A model generated the notes under the pieces. The model made no database searches, was not told the DNA's origin, and saw only the letters and a list, made by a program, of their open reading frames with translations. 64,000 bases of DNA from Cheilinus undulatus (lineage: Eukaryota > Chordata > Actinopteri > Labriformes > Labridae): contig NC_054878.1 of NCBI RefSeq assembly GCF_018320785.1, positions 43,995,023 to 44,059,022 of the forward strand, read 5' to 3'. Shown here piece by piece: positions 10,141 to 22,100 of the stretch. Both the position numbers and the translations under genes were made by a program. Each line of letters begins with the position of its first letter. Within the stretch, counting starts at the first letter, position 1.

Positions 10141-13100
10141 TCAGTATCCAAATGTCTGTTTGATGGCCTGGAAGTAGAAGCGGGTCCAGCCCTCTCTAGT
10201 GGAATCCTCCTCGCCTGCAGGAACACCTCGACACTCCATCGTCAGCTCTGTCTCATCTCCTTGATCCTCCAGGTCCAGCTTGATGGTGGCGTAGTGCTCT
10301 GATAGAGAAGTAACGCTCAGAACTCAGAGTGTCCTTGAACACAACACAGGTTCTGAAACATTACAACAGGAAGACATACCACTGGGCCACGTCCTGAACC
10401 GCCACCTCATCTCAATCCTCAGGTCCGGTACCTACAGGGATCAGCAGAAGTCTGGTTACCATGGTGAAGGGATCTGTCAGTGATTGGATGAACGGCTGTG
10501 ATCTTACCAGCTGAGTGAACTCTCCGCTGACGTTCCCGCCCAACAGTTGGAACCTCCCACCTCGACGTCCGTCCACCGTGGCTGCAGAGCGCGTAAACAC
10601 CTGGACAAACTGAAGAGAAAGCTTTTATCTGGCTTTATCTAGCCTTTTTGTTTAAAAGTGCCTGGATTGGTTCAGATTGGTTCTCAACACCAGTAGCAGC
10701 TACAGTGAGTCTGACAGTCTGGGAAGAAACTTCAGAGTATTACCTTTCAGTTTAATTTGGGCACACCTGGTAAGGAGTTTTTGACTCATTTCACCCACAA
10801 TTCTAAGGGGTTAAACCTGGTTTGGTCCTGGTTTATCCCAGTGTTATCTGGGTTTGCCTGGTTTATCCTGGCCTTTGATTTTCCTTGGTTTTGCACTAGT
10901 TCACCTGATCTATCCTGGTTTGGTTCTGATTTTGTCCCTGTTTTATACTTGTCTGTTCTGCCCAGCCACCATGTCCATGTGGGCCCCATATGGGTTATAT
11001 AAATGTCTGTTGGTTCCAGGGTGCCCCCACTAGAGTGAACTTCAAGGAATTAGCCCATTTGAGACCCATATAGGCCCCATCTCTAGAGATCTCAGGCAGA
11101 TCCTACTTGAAGTCCACATGGCAATCAGGGATCTCTACAGATGGGGCTTATATGGGTCTCATATGGGCTGATCCCACTTGTTCACATAGGCAATCACAGG
11201 TGGGGCCAAAATGGAACCCATGGATCAACCCACATGGGACCCATACTGCACCAACATTATCATGCTAGCTGGGTGGTTGACAGGGTTTAGGCTGGTATGG
11301 CCTGGTTTTACCCTGGTTTTGTCCTGGATTTTACCTCCTGGTTTATGAACGTCCTGTAGAGTTCATCAGCTGATGTTTGGAAGGTTTCTTTCAGATTGAA
11401 GCTGCAGGTTGATATCCGAACACCTGTCCCGCAGGGGGCAGGGCTAGAGGAACACTTTGGGGCTGGGCTAATCTGTCGGACAAATTATCAAAGAGGTCAA
11501 AGGTCAGGTCAGGGGCTGATTATCTTGACACCACAGATGAACCAAAGTCTACCTGGGCTTTACTGCTCTGGACATGGGTTGGTTTCTGTGGCTGTGGGGG
11601 CTTCGGCCCAGTGGCGGTAGGCAGGATCATCCCCTGGCTGAACTCTGTGAGATCAAAGGTCACTCAGGTTACAACAGAGATCACTGATTGGTTAGTAGTG
11701 GTGCATTCTGGGTAACAGACCTGACTTAACCTGGCGGATGTACTCGCCCAGAACTCTCCGAACCTCCTGAACTCCTTTCTTCCTCATGAGGTCAAGGAGC
11801 GGCGTGTTGGGCTGGTCTTTACACAGAGACGCTGAGATCTGCCGACAACAACGACATCATATATCATCAGTCAGTCGAGTCATCAATGATCTGTAACCAG
11901 TGAGGTCAATCAGTCATCAATAATCAGTCATCAATATTCAATTTTAAACAATGTTTCACCAATCAGTCATCAGGGATGTGCAGTGATGGACTCACATCCA
12001 GGTCATCTAGGTCGTTTTCATCTGACAGGTTGGCCACATCCACCGTCCCCCTGTACTTCACTCCACCACTCGAAGTCCCTTCACACAGGAAACAGGAAGT
12101 AGTCACCAAATGTCAAGACAGTCTGACTGTGGACTGTTCATCTGAGACACATATTTCTCAGAATGGAAATACACGCTAAAACTATTGAAATGCAAGCAGA
12201 TTAAACTGCCGTTTAGGGAAAGGGTTGGGATACCAAAAGTTACTAGATATGACTTTTGTAACTCAATAGATTTTTCATGGAGCTTTTCTTAGAAACATGT
12301 AAGGGGGCTCCAAGACAACATGCTGTGGACAACAGGCCTTGTGTCATGCAGAAAATATCACACTGTTCTGACCATCTAAATATGGCTCTCTTACGTAGCA
12401 CCAGCCTAGTAGTTAGTCTCTTTGTGTAGCACAACATGTACAAACATGCTGACATCATCAGTGACATCATCACTGACCCAGCCAGTTGGCTCGGATCTGC
12501 CACTCGTAGAAGAAGATGAGTTTTCCTTTGCGGTTGTTGATGGAAGCTTCTCCATCCAGCTTGGACACGTCAGTCAGCTGACACACGCCCTCCGGCCCCT
12601 CCACCCTGACCCCCAGCAGCAGCTGACGGAGACGCTCCGACGACCAGCCGCTGACATCACGCTCGGTCCTGACGATGTCACAGACACAAGGGTAGAGATA
12701 CATCAGCAGCTGGCCAAACCAGGCGTGTTAAAAATAACTGAGCATGTGCTGAACCAGCTGGAGGGTCATGTAACACTTACACAGTGTAGTGAAGGATTAG
12801 TCCAAATGGATGCGAGTTTGTTGAGTCTGTTTGCTCTAATCTTTGGATATTTAGATTCACAATCACACATAGGTAGTCAACAGCTGTGTCCTAAACCAAA
12901 TAATACTACATTCTCAAACATATACTGCATAAGCTAACAGTTAGTATGCCTCTTCATTGTTTTAAAAGTCATGTGACTTTTATAACTGGCTTAGCAACAA
13001 CAAACAAAGCAATCCCAGCTGCCAGTCTGAGAGAATTCAACAATGGGTGTACAAAAAAGAGATGACATTGTGATAAACTTCAGAATTTCTGTAGTTAATT

Positions 13101-13958
13101 GCAATTAACTGCATCCTTTTATTGCATTTTCCCATTATTTTGCATTTGTACTGTCTAAAACCAAAGGTTTCCTGTTTAGATACGGACCTTTGTTTTATGG
13201 TAGCTTGAAGACCTGACCTTAACCATGGAAAAAAGGAACTTGTTATGGATTGAAAAGGAAATAAGGGGCCAGTAAAAGAAATAATTATTTGATAAAACAA
13301 GGTTAAGATGACTTTTGACTTGCCCAATGAGCTGTCAGCTGCAGTTGCAGGGAGACGCTGATTAAGCTTAACTTTAGTGTGTTTAAAGGAACAATAACAG
13401 ATGCAGTTGGTATGAATTTTTAAACCGTTCACTAATTATGGACCTTAATTAATTATGATTAATGTGATTAATCTTGACAGCCCTAGTTCAATGTTTCCAG
13501 CCTATAGATGTATCAAATATTGTAGAGACCATCCTGAGTGGCAGTCATTCTGTTCTATGGCTATTATATAAAAAAAAGAATTATTATGATAATAAACACA
13601 CCTTCATCACAACAGTTGCATAGTAATTTAAGTGTTATCTAGCAGCATTCAACATATTTCACACTACGGTTATTTCTATTTTTATGCAGTTGGTTGGCTG
13701 GATGGCTGGCTCTGCTGTTGGATAGTCTGGGAGCTGCAATGCATTATGGGGTGATTTAGTTCAACCAGTTCACTCCCCTTTACTACCTAAAAGTTCTGAC
13801 CAGTCCAGTAAATATGTGGATTTCTTTCATACACAAAATATTATCCTATGAATTCAGAATGTACTACCTACTCAACATAATCTCACATTTAGGACCAGTA
13901 CTGGTAAAGGATAGTAGTAGGAATCATTATAATGATAATAACAACAACAACAATGATG

Positions 13959-14000
<42 letters not shown>

Positions 14001-14135
14001 TAAAAAATAATGATAGAAAAATAATAATAACAATAATAGAATATAATAAACAGACCAGTGCCAGTTATTGACGTTGGTTCCATCAGCTCTCTGCTCAACA
14101 ATCCATCGAGGATCTCCTTCTCCCCACTTGGCCAT
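10141..14135 (-). CDS. ahsa1: AHSA1, activator of Hsp90 ATPase (complete)
   Basis: Cytosolic co-chaperone that binds Hsp90 and stimulates its ATPase. Nine coding exons: 14135-14056, 12668-12478, 12078-11996, 11838-11731, 11642-11553, 11472-11335, 10609-10508, 10431-10380, 10298-10141. They sum to 1,002 nt, 333 residues plus TGA (human 338). It starts MAKWGEGDPRWIVEQR with the family motif NVNNWHW at residues 21-27. TDVSKLDGEASINNRKGK and IFFYEW mark the N-terminal Hsp90-binding domain. SFNLKETFQTSADELYRTF, GGNVSGEFTQL and RWRFRTWP mark the C-terminal START-like domain, which ends FYFQAIKQTFGY. The reading stops right after FGY, a few residues short of the human end. Start ATG is 14133-14135. 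Convergent with brf1, divergent from vipas39. Confidence 0.96.
10790..11330. repeat. CCTGGTTT-type and CCCATATGGG-type repeats in ahsa1 intron 6
   Basis: The intron between 11334 and 10610 holds two degenerate repeats. One is CCTGGTTTATCC / TTTGTCCTGG (10800-10960 and again 11285-11330). The other is a block with GGGCCCCATATGGG and GACCCATATAGGCCCC phrases (10978-11250). Reading frames here are low-complexity only. Confidence 0.55.
12850..13489. mobile_element. Decayed hAT-like element in ahsa1 intron 1
   Basis: The right end TGATTAATCTTGACAGCCCTAG (13470-13489) is the typical end of a common vertebrate hAT family whose ends read CTAGGGCTGTCAAGATTAATC. Inside, ATTGCAATTAACTGCATCC fits the same family. 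The left end is not sharply defined. A related terminus in the opposite orientation occurs near 42823. Confidence 0.5.
13640..13895. repeat. Dispersed repeat sharing GCTGCAATGCATTATGGG with 40840-40985
   Basis: The phrase GAGCTGCAATGCATTATGGG (near 13731-13750) and the following 120 bp (TTCTGA, TGGATTTCT, CATACACAAAATATTATCC) closely parallel 40865-40985. These are two copies of one interspersed repeat. Its other end, with ACTACATAGTATGTAC phrases, is seen at 39050-39104. Confidence 0.55.
13925..14050. repeat. (AAT)n/(AAC)n microsatellite at the ahsa1 exon 1 donor
   Basis: A roughly 100-bp AAT-type trinucleotide array (TTA on the coding strand) with AAC interruptions. It starts within a few bases of the 5' splice site of ahsa1 intron 1 (exon ends at 14056). 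Its asparagine or tyrosine runs in open frames are artefacts of the repeat. Confidence 0.9.
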
Positions 14136-15397
14136 CACAGTACTTTACAACTAATACTACTAAAAGAATTCGTACTAACACTACTACTATGATTACCACA
14201 GGCTACTATTACTAATACAGAGTAAAGGACTAGTTTTACTATAGTACCACTAGTATTAAAAGATCTTTCACCACATCAGTGTACTGGATACTTTAGTTAT
14301 TGCTGCAGTACTCTGTAGTATTCCTGTGGCACTCCTGTGGTATTCTGGTAGTATTCCTATAGTGTATTTGTAGTATTCCTGTTGTATATCCGTAGTATTC
14401 CTGTGTTCCTGCTCGTGTACCCCAAATGTTGCTGTTAAAGTCTGCTGACACTCTCTGACTCCTTACATGAAATCTGAACCCTCAGCAGTGATTTAAGTAC
14501 TTCCTGTGATGACTTTCAAAGTAAAATACAGTACAGTGGGAGCTGTGGGACCCTTGGCTGGGAACCAGCCAGTATAAGTCACGGTTGGTCCAAGACTAGA
14601 AATCTGCCACAGGTCATGGTCGGCAGCCCCTCGCCATGCCACCCCACCATTAGTGCATGTTTAGAGAAACCTGTTTGTGCTCGCATGTGAATTTTTTCTT
14701 CCTCATTTTGTCCTTCCTCTTCTACTTCTACATGTTTCCTTCTTCCTCCTCTGAAAGAGAACTTACCTGAACGTGTTAAACATATGGTTTTAAATTTATC
14801 TAAATCAAAAGCCATCCAATTATAAGAGAGGAAAAAACAGTTTAAACTTTGTCTGGGATGCTTGGTTTGAATTTCTGGAAGATTCTGCTTTGGGGCTTCA
14901 TTGAGAAGGGTCATGATCAGGAATATTTTGTGTGGTATTTTCATAGATTTAAATGGGGAAATGATTGTTAATTACTTACATTGTCATTTACAGATAAAAA
15001 TTAATGTCATAAATTTATTTTTTATGTATCCAGGTGAATCTAAAAAAAGAAAAATACAATATCAAGTAATGTAATTTTTTTACTGTGAAGGGAAAATAGA
15101 TGTTTCAAACTTATTCTATTTTTTAAATTTTTTTGTCAGATGAATTCAAAGTCTGAGTATCTATAAGAAAGTATTCATTTTTTAGTCTAATGATTCCAGA
15201 AACTTCTACTTTAAACGATAATTTAATTCATTTCACAATTTGGAGCTAATAGCAAAAGAAAGTGTTTAAATACAAATAAAAAAACATGACGTGTGTATAT
15301 GTAAATGCTAATAATATGTAATAATATGTCAAAAGAGTGAATAATATGGGCTAAAATACACCCGATTAAACAAGTTTTCACTTCACAGTTCAGCTTC
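14136..15397. other. Spacer between the divergent ahsa1 and vipas39 genes
   Basis: Contains the ahsa1 5' flank; its transcription start is not identifiable, and the region just upstream of the ATG is AT-rich with ACTACTA phrases. From about 14285 to 14410 there is a small degenerate array of GTAGTATTCCTGTGG, about 15-18 bp per unit. The rest to 15397 is AT-rich with no coding signal. Confidence 0.5.
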
Positions 15398-15432
15398 ACT
15401 ACAACTCCCAGTAGACCTTGCGCGGCCGGAAG
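15398..15432 (+). promoter_or_regulatory. vipas39: ZNF143/THAP11-type and ETS motifs at the vipas39 promoter
   Basis: ACTACAACTCCCAGTA (15398-15413) matches the conserved vertebrate promoter motif ACTACAAnTCCCAG bound by ZNF143/THAP11. CCGGAAG (15426-15432) is an ETS core. Both sit in a short CpG-containing patch immediately before the inferred non-coding exon, with no TATA box. This is the pattern of a housekeeping promoter. Motif identity is seen; binding is inferred. Confidence 0.6.
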
Positions 15433-15480
15433 CCGTTCAGTCGCTGTAGAGAAGAAGAAGAGGAGCTGCAGCTGCTGAAG
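15413..15480 (+). other. vipas39: vipas39 non-coding first exon (inferred)
   Basis: GC-rich segment following the promoter motifs and ending GCTGCTGAAG before GTAAAA at 15481. It would splice to the acceptor TTTTAG at 16134-16136, placing the ATG at the first base of exon 2. Its 5' boundary is a guess. Confidence 0.5.
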
Positions 15481-16136
15481 GTAAAAACATATGATCATTC
15501 CTCATCGATTGTCAGTTTATAATCATAGAATAAGTTTTATTTATTGGCCGGTTATTAACCCGATGTGTGATGTCACTGTTCTCGCCTCTGCCAACGAGAG
15601 CGAATAAGAGAGAGAGTTATTTCCGGTGTAAATGTGTTAGCAGCTAACATGCTAACTAGCTTCCTGCTGTCAGAAACCCAAATACACTAAAGGCACAGAG
15701 TAGAAACTGTCAGCGCTCAGACGGGTGTGGTTTGTTTCCTCCGCAGATAATTAATCAAGAATAATTTAGATCAATTAAAATCACCTTCTTCTTCTTCTCT
15801 GGTATTGAAGTAGGATCCTTACAGCACAGTGAAACTTGTAGGCTATAAAATATAATAAAGGTGAACGGTGATGTGTAATTAATGCACTGGGCTTAAATGT
15901 AAACGTGTTTGTTGATTATTATCGAGGGTTATACACCTATAGGCTTCATAATCAATGATTATCACAGTTTTTTGACGCACTAAAAAATGCACTATGACCC
16001 ACTTTTTTGTCCTGACCCACCAGTTGAGAATCGCTGCTGTAGCAGATCTGATCTTCTGTGGTGTTTTTATTCATTTTAGAAATGACAGAAATCAAGACAA
16101 ACCACATTAGCACATCATGTGCCTGTTTGTTTTTAG

Positions 16137-19100
16137 ATGATGAAGGGTAAGGCTGATGAAGATGACTACTGGAACAGCTCCAAGTTTAAAGCATTCACCT
16201 TTGACGACGAAGATGACGAGTTCAGCAGGGTGAGGCCTGCACCTGGACACACCTGAGCACCCACACTGTCTACGTATATATGTTTATCTCACCAGGCCCA
16301 TTTGAAAATAATTCAGACGCCATAGTTCACATACACACAAACACTGCACATCTCCTCTGCTGATTGGTTGATGTGTGAGTTCAGTTCACCTGTGTGTATT
16401 TTGTGTTTGTAGCTGAAAGAGTCAAAGCGAGCGGTGAACAGCATCCGCCTGGAGGACGACGACGACGACGACGTGGAGAAGGTCAGCTGGAGCGGAGAGC
16501 CGGTTGGAAGTAAGGCTGTTGTTTCTCACCTGGGCAGAATTCTGGGCTGTGATTGGCTGCAGGTTCACGTCATTAACACCTATTTGTCCTCAGGTATCTC
16601 CTGGTCTGTCAGAGAGACGGCGGCGTCCAATCAAAGGACAGACAGGGAGCCTGCCTTCCCCAAAATCAACACTGACACACCCACCATCAGCAAGAGCAAC
16701 TCGGGATACTCACTGAGTGCGCTGTTCAAAGGTGAGACAAGACGACAGGTGAATCAGGAGAGGTAACCTTGCAAAGCAGATGGATTGGCCAGATTCAAAC
16801 CAGGTCCATGATTTAAAACTATGGTATGTTGGCAGTTTTATCAGAGCATAGCAATATTTCTTTATTAAAACAAGAGCAAAAAACACACTGAAAGCTTCTC
16901 TTTGCAGAGAAGACATTTTTGCTCTTCTTAGCAGGAGATAGACACAACATAGACAGTCCCCTTCATAGATTTTCTTTTGAAAATTTCTGTCCTTCCCAAA
17001 CTCCTTCTATTGGAGCTTTCCCAGGTAAATGTGAAATACATCCATGCAGTGGATTTATGAAACAATCTCTCTGGTTAGTCAGGTTACAGGAGAGGTAGTA
17101 AGACAGGTAACAGCCAGATCAGTTTGAACATTTTTTCTGCTTTTTGTCTTTTATAAGGATGTTATCTGCTGTCTTTGTGACTGTATAATTGTAGTTTTGC
17201 TAAGGAGGAGGGTCAGAGTATCAATAAAGGTTACAGCAGAAGCAGTGTGTGTGATGCCAAAGGTCTGGAAAGAAGAAACCTACAAAGAAGACACGACAGT
17301 GCACTTATTCATATGTCTGAAGAAGAGGACAGTATGGACTGGCTATCCTTTAGACAGAATTGTAGCTACACAATTGAGAACATGGAGAGAAAATTGGTAT
17401 AGTTAGTCTAGCTATGCTAGCTTAAAGGGATACTTCAACATTTTGGTAAATTCACCCATTGCCATAATTCCTGTAGTCTCAGTAATAGGTTCGTTACCTT
17501 TAGTTGTTGGTGCAAACTGTTTCTAGGTCGGCTGGCGAGTCTGGACCTGCTGTGCCAACTCAATGTAAGCAGATGGTATTCCGGCTTGCCCTCATCAAAC
17601 TCATCAAGTACACAATCTAACAACTCCAAAACGCTCTGGTGGACAAGTAGTGACCTGCACATTCACCACGCTATGAAATAATAACTTATAATTATGTAAC
17701 ATTACAACACATGAAGCAAGTACTCGGAACTATTTCTTGAGTAAACCACTGGACGGAGTGACACAGTGTTGCAGCCATGTCTGGAGTGTAGTTCCGGCTA
17801 CGCATTTAGCTTTAAAACATCTCCATCTGGTAATGTTCCATGATTGTTTCATAGCGAGTTGTTGGATTGTGTATTTGATGAGTTTGATGAGGGAAAGCCG
17901 GGATACCGTCTGCTTACATTGAGTTGGCACAGCAGGTCCGAACTTGGCAGCACAGATCTAGAAACAGCTTGCACCGACAACTAAAGGTAACGAACCTACC
18001 ACTAAGACTATAAGAATTATGGCAATGGGTGAATTTGCCAAAATGTTGAAGTATCCCTTTAAACTGGAGCAAATGCGCTACTGTTGATCAGTGTCAAGAT
18101 TCACATGGTTGACGTCAGGTCAGGGTGTCAAACTAGACAGAAGATGCTTGAGAAATGGTGACACACCAGTTGTTTCGAGAGGGTCCGGAGGCGTCCTGGA
18201 TGCATCGTCAGTTATGTCACTCTACAACAAGAGTGTTTGTTTTTCATCTTTAGACCTGATGCTTGAGGACAGGTGTCAGCGATGCAGCAGGGTCAGAACC
18301 TGGCTGAATGTGTAGTCTGATCTGTTGTATTTTTATGTGTTTATGTTTCTGTATCTTTTCAGGAAAGTCTAAAGGAGGATCGTTCCAGTCTCTGACAGAC
18401 AGTGAGTCTGATTTAAATCTCTCTATGTGATGTCACCAATTCATAAAATTGTTTATCATCATTATTGTTTATTTTTATTATTGTTATTATTATCTTTATT
18501 ATTGTTTCAGTTTATTACCATCTATCTCTCCGGGGGTTAGAACCCTATTGTTTTCCTCCCGGTTTATTATTATTTTTCTCCTGCCGCTTGAGCTAAAATT
18601 CCCGTGAGCTGGAATGAGCTAGAAAGCTGAAACTTGGCCAAAACATTGGAAATGATGTGCAGCAACTTTCCATAAATCATGAGCCCGGTCAGCCACATGG
18701 TGCCGCTACAATTAAGGCCTAAAATCTATTTTTTGGGAAGGCCACGCCCCTCACACCGTGAGTCCGATTGACTTGAAAATCGGCCCACAGATGCAGCTCA
18801 GCTCAATGTGCTCTACAAAAAAGCCAATTGGACCCCTAAAGTCCGCCTAATTAGATTTTTTGCTAATTAGCATAATTTGAAAAACAGTCAAATGAATAGA
18901 AGTCGGGAAATATTTACCCTATCAACACCAAATTTGGTACATGGCCTCAGGGGACAAAATGTCAAATTTCTGTTATAAATGAGCCTGATCAGTTCAAAAA
19001 CATGGCCGCTAGACCCCAAAATATCTTTCTTTCAAATTTTAATAATATGTATTGACTTAAGTCTTAACTACTACAATAAATTGCTTAAAAGTGCAATAAA

Positions 19101-22100
19101 CCCAAAAAAAATGAAAATCGTTTTTGTTTTTTTCACATATATTTCAAAATACAGAAATTTCACAGCTGTATCCCTCAAATTTGTCAATGTAAAAAAGTTG
19201 CACAATATCCTTTGGAACCACAGGAAATTGATTTGGAGTCTCTACATAACTTGCTTTTTGAGATACAGTCAATTTTGTAACCTTTAACAAAAACAGAGCC
19301 ATATCCTCCTGACTACCAGGAAAAAAAATGTTGTCCATTCACATGTTTTGTAAATCCCCCAATCTTTGTAAGGTACTTAGAATACTGAAAACATTTTTTG
19401 AAAAAAAAAAAAAAAAAAAGAAAAAAAAAAGTTTTTATTTTTAAGATGTCATGAATGCCATACATGTGAAACCGAATCTTGATGGCAATCAGTTATTCCC
19501 AAAGAAAATACCAAAAAGTCAATATAAGAATGAGTTTAACGTCCACATAACTGTCCATCATCACTTTTGTTTTGTTTTGCTTTGCTTTATTTTGCTAATT
19601 TGGTATGACACTTCAAAAAGCAATTTCCTGAGCCTGTGATGATGCCCTCTGAGCCTGTGATGAGGCCCTCTGAGCCTGCAATGACCCCCTCTGAGCCTAG
19701 GATGTGCCCTTCAGAGCCTGTGATGAGGCCCTCTGAGCCTGCAATGACCCCCTCTGAGCCTGTGATGTGACCTGAGCCTGCAATAACCCCCTTTGAGCCT
19801 GTTATGTTGCCCTCTGAGCCTGTGATGAGGCCCTCTGAGCCTGCAATGACCCCCTCTGTGCCTGTGATGTTGTCCTCTTAGCCTGTGATGTTGCCCTCTG
19901 AGCCATTGATTTGACCTTCTGAGCCTGTGATGTGCCCTTCTGAGCCTGCAATGACCCCCTCTGAGCCTGTGATGAGGCCCTCTGAGCCTGTGATGAGGCC
20001 CTCTGAGCCTGTGATTTGACCTTCTAAGCCTGCAATGACCCCCTCTGAGCCTGTGATGAGGCTCTCTGAGCCTGTGATTTGACCTTCTGAGCCTGCAGTG
20101 ACCCCCTCTGAGCCGGTGATGTTGCCCTCTGAGCCTGTGATTTGACCTTCTGAGCCTGTGAAGTGACCCCCTCTGAGCCTGCAGTGACCCCCTCTGAGCC
20201 TGTGATGCTGCCCTCTGAGCCTGTGATGTTGCCCTCTGAGCCTGTGATTTGACCTTCTGAGCCTGCAGTGACCCCCTCTGAGCCTGTGATGTTGCCCTCT
20301 GAGCCTGTGATAAGGCCATCTGAGCCTGTGATGTTGCCCTCTGAGCCTGTGATAACGTCATCTGAGCCTGTGATGTTGCCCTCTGAGCCTGTGATTTGAC
20401 CTTCTGAGCCTGTGATGTGCCCTTCTGAGCCTGCAATGACCCCCTCTGAGCCTGTGATGAGGCCCTCTGAGCCTGTGATGTTGTCCTCTTAGCCTGTGAT
20501 GTTGCCCTCTGAGCCATTGATTTGACCTTCTGAGCCTGTGATGTGCCCTTCTGAGCCTGCAATGACCCCCTCTGAGCCTGTGATGAGGCCCTCTGAGCCT
20601 GTGATGAGGCCCTCTGAGCCTGTGATTTGACCTTCTAAGCCTGCAATGACCCCCTCTGAGCCTGTGATGAGGCTCTCTGAGCCTGTGATTTGACCTTCTG
20701 AGCCTGCAGTGACCCCCTCTGAGCCGGTGATGTTGCCCTCTGAGCCTGTGATTTGACCTTCTGAGCCTGTGAAGTGACCCCCTCTGAGCCTGCAGTGACC
20801 CCCTCTGAGCCTGTGATGCTGCCCTCTGAGCCTGTGATGTTGCCCTCTGAGCCTGTGATTTGACCTTCTGAGCCTGCAGTGACCCCCTCTGAGCCTGTGA
20901 TGTTGCCCTCTGAGCCTGTGATAAGGCCATCTGAGCCTGTGATGTTGCCCTCTGAGCCTGTGATAACGTCATCTGAGCCTGTGATGTTGCCCTCTGAGCC
21001 TGTGATGAGGCCCTCTGAGCCTGTGATTTGACCTTCTGAGCCTGCAGTGACCCCCTTTGAGCCTGTGATGACCCCTTCTGCTCTGAAACATGGTGAATTT
21101 GTGAAATGTTAGTGTAACTCCCCAGGATTTACATGCAAAAGGAATGATTGATCTATCTTATGCAGTTTGAAATCTATCCACCATCAAAAATGGATATGCT
21201 TACTGTGGTATCTTAGCCAACCCTATGCTGGGATCTATAGGGTTAAATCACCACGTGTTCATTAGGTATTTCTTTGATACATGTCGACATAAAGTGAGAT
21301 GTGTATATCACAGTTAGGAGCACGTAATGGGAGAAGTGCCGTTGTAGTGACATTTGGCCCATAAAGTGTCACTACAACGGCACTGGTGAAGAGTGCTGTC
21401 AAAGAGGGAGCAATGACAGCCATTTTTGATTGTGTTCATGTGTGAGAAGCTTGACCTACATGTATATGTTGATCCAAACATGCTGACACCATGGACTGCT
21501 ACTTTGTTGCATTCACTTTCTGAAGCACTGTAGGATCTTGGAGATGGTTCTCAAGAAATGTGTTTTTCTCTGCTTCTTTTTGGCTAAACCGTGTGCTTGA
21601 CTGCTCACGTATTGCTTCTGGGCGGCGTAGAACCCAGGGACTGATTGAATATAGGGCTGGTCTTGGCCGTTGGAAAGGGCGGAAAGGGTTAGAACCCACC
21701 AATAGCTGCTTGCGGCTATATTTGTTAATTATTGTTGTCATTTATTCCTCTTATTATCTATGTTGGGGCAGGGGAGGGTTGGGGTTACAACTGTGGTTTC
21801 AAACACACATCTGTGTATATCAGGACAGTCACATGTTCAAAATCAGCCAATAGGGGCTCACCTCAGCTGTGTCTGCTGACAGTTTCCACTAGTTTCATCT
21901 ATTCTCAGCTCTTTAACAGAATAGAGCGCTGCAGTGATGACATTTATGTAGGCCAACAGGAAGTGAGTGCTGGCCTGGGTTCCTCTAACTTTGTTTTGTG
22001 GTTAAAAAGCGGTTATTATTCAGGTTTTATTCATCAACATAATCCTCCAAAATGAACTCAACTATCATCATATTTGGAGAGTACAGACTCTCAGTGAAAG

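Noticed and set aside
12422-12937. 171-codon plus-strand frame
   Set aside because: Antisense to ahsa1 exon 2 plus intron; the real coding strand is minus, with a clear protein match and splice sites.
13814-14138. Asn- and Tyr-rich open frames
   Set aside because: Readings of the AAT/TTA microsatellite; only the minus-strand MAKWGEGDP start belongs to a gene.
19711-20972. Long minus-strand open frames (283 and 204 codons) of QAQR/HRLRG repeats
   Set aside because: They are the 21-bp minisatellite read in phase; the unit length is divisible by three, frames switch at unit irregularities, and no promoter or conserved domain exists.
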